A DNA stretch of 5,010 nt, taken from positions 1 to 5,010 of the forward strand of contig CADBRG010000212.1 of NCBI GenBank assembly GCA_902797015.1. The letters are read 5' to 3'. A program made the position numbers and the translations under genes. Of the stretch, positions 4,933 to 5,010 are shown piece by piece. Origin of the DNA: an uncultured Lachnospiraceae bacterium. Lineage in GTDB: Bacteria > Bacillota > Clostridia > Lachnospirales > Lachnospiraceae. Below the pieces are notes generated by a model. It ran no database searches and had not been told where the DNA came from. It worked only from the letters and a program-made list of their open reading frames with translations. Each line of letters begins with the position of its first letter. The first letter of the stretch is position 1.

Positions 4933-4976
4933 TACCCCCAAGTAGGACAATGAAATATAAAACCTACTTGGGGGTA
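4933..4976 (+). repeat. 14-bp perfect hairpin at the IS end, covering the orfA ribosome site
   Basis: TACCCCCAAGTAGG (4933-4946) and its exact complement (4963-4976) flank a 16-base A/T-rich loop. The right arm contains GGGGG (4970-4974), the probable ribosome site of the ORF starting at 4982. RNA reading in from the lysR promoter would carry both arms and fold, hiding the site. Confidence 0.8.
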
Positions 4977-4981
4977 TTTCT

Positions 4982-5010
4982 ATGTCCAGAAAAAGTAAGA
5001 TTGATCCTGA
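4982..5010 (+). CDS. IS3-family transposase OrfA, start only
   Basis: Nine complete codons, MSRKSKIDP, before the window ends. In IS3 elements OrfA is the helix-turn-helix part of the transposase, joined to the DDE catalytic OrfB by -1 frameshifting. The basic S-R-K-S-K opening is characteristic. A GGGGG ribosome site lies seven bases upstream, inside the hairpin. Too little is present to judge whether the gene is intact. Confidence 0.6.

Larger units (their letters stand above)
4925..5010 (+). mobile_element. left end of an IS3-family insertion sequence (IS150-like)
   Basis: LysR homology stops at 4924, and the next bases, TGATATGCTACCCCC then AAGTAGGACA, have the layout of IS150-group IS3 ends: terminal TG, a C-run and a (G)TTGGAC-like segment. 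An ORF opening MSRKSKIDP, typical of IS3 OrfA, begins 57 bases inside. The element continues past the window, so the right end, OrfB and target duplication (expected to involve the 3-4 bases before 4925) are not seen. The exact first base is uncertain by one or two. Confidence 0.75.

Noticed and set aside
1..5010. CRISPR array, tRNA or rRNA gene, replication origin
   Set aside because: No regularly spaced direct repeats, no cloverleaf or rRNA-like segments, and no DnaA-box clusters were seen.

Overview
The window looks like a low-to-mid GC Firmicute chromosome, most likely a gut Clostridiales/Lachnospiraceae member. This is inferred from strong AGGAGG-type ribosome sites, TTGACA/TATAAT promoters, and the kinds of YoeB, GDPD, AlkD-like and Cys-rich flavoprotein genes present. 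No rRNA, tRNA or other taxonomic marker is in view, so the placement is only indicative.

Left part (1-1600) is an accessory, partly decayed stretch. A short-chain dehydrogenase gene (from 68) keeps its NAD-binding start but runs after about 65 residues into unrelated hydrophobic sequence. A Phd/YefM-type antitoxin gene (581-748) is cut off after its N-terminal half. Two near-identical 16-bp repeats in opposite orientation (12-27 and 725-740) bracket these two broken genes, and the second lies at the antitoxin breakpoint. Next comes an apparently intact YefM-YoeB toxin-antitoxin operon (896-1412). Its promoter is near-ideal, with a perfect 9+9 bp palindrome filling the spacer between -35 and -10, as expected for autoregulation. 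A small, possibly frameshifted ORF trails the toxin.

Centre (1600-3550): a gene-free stretch folds into several strong hairpins (1603-1755), including a 74-nt stem-loop that probably terminates transcription in both directions. An AlkD-like DNA alkylation repair gene (minus strand, 1762-2451) and a membrane-anchored glycerophosphodiester phosphodiesterase-like gene (plus strand, 2641-3507) diverge from a shared 189-bp region. The phosphodiesterase has Gln where the second catalytic His is expected. A bidirectional terminator (3513-3548) separates it from the next, convergent gene.

Right part (3560-5010): a 319-aa flavodoxin-fold protein with a CxxCxxC cluster and a C-terminal zinc ribbon (minus strand) lies divergent from a LysR-type regulator gene. 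The 234-bp region between them carries two palindromes, a typical LysR regulator/target layout. The regulator is cut after 57 residues by the left end of an IS3-family insertion sequence, which supplies its stop codon. The IS begins with a perfect 14-bp hairpin that covers the ribosome site of its first ORF. The probable regulator of the flavoprotein is therefore broken in this strain.
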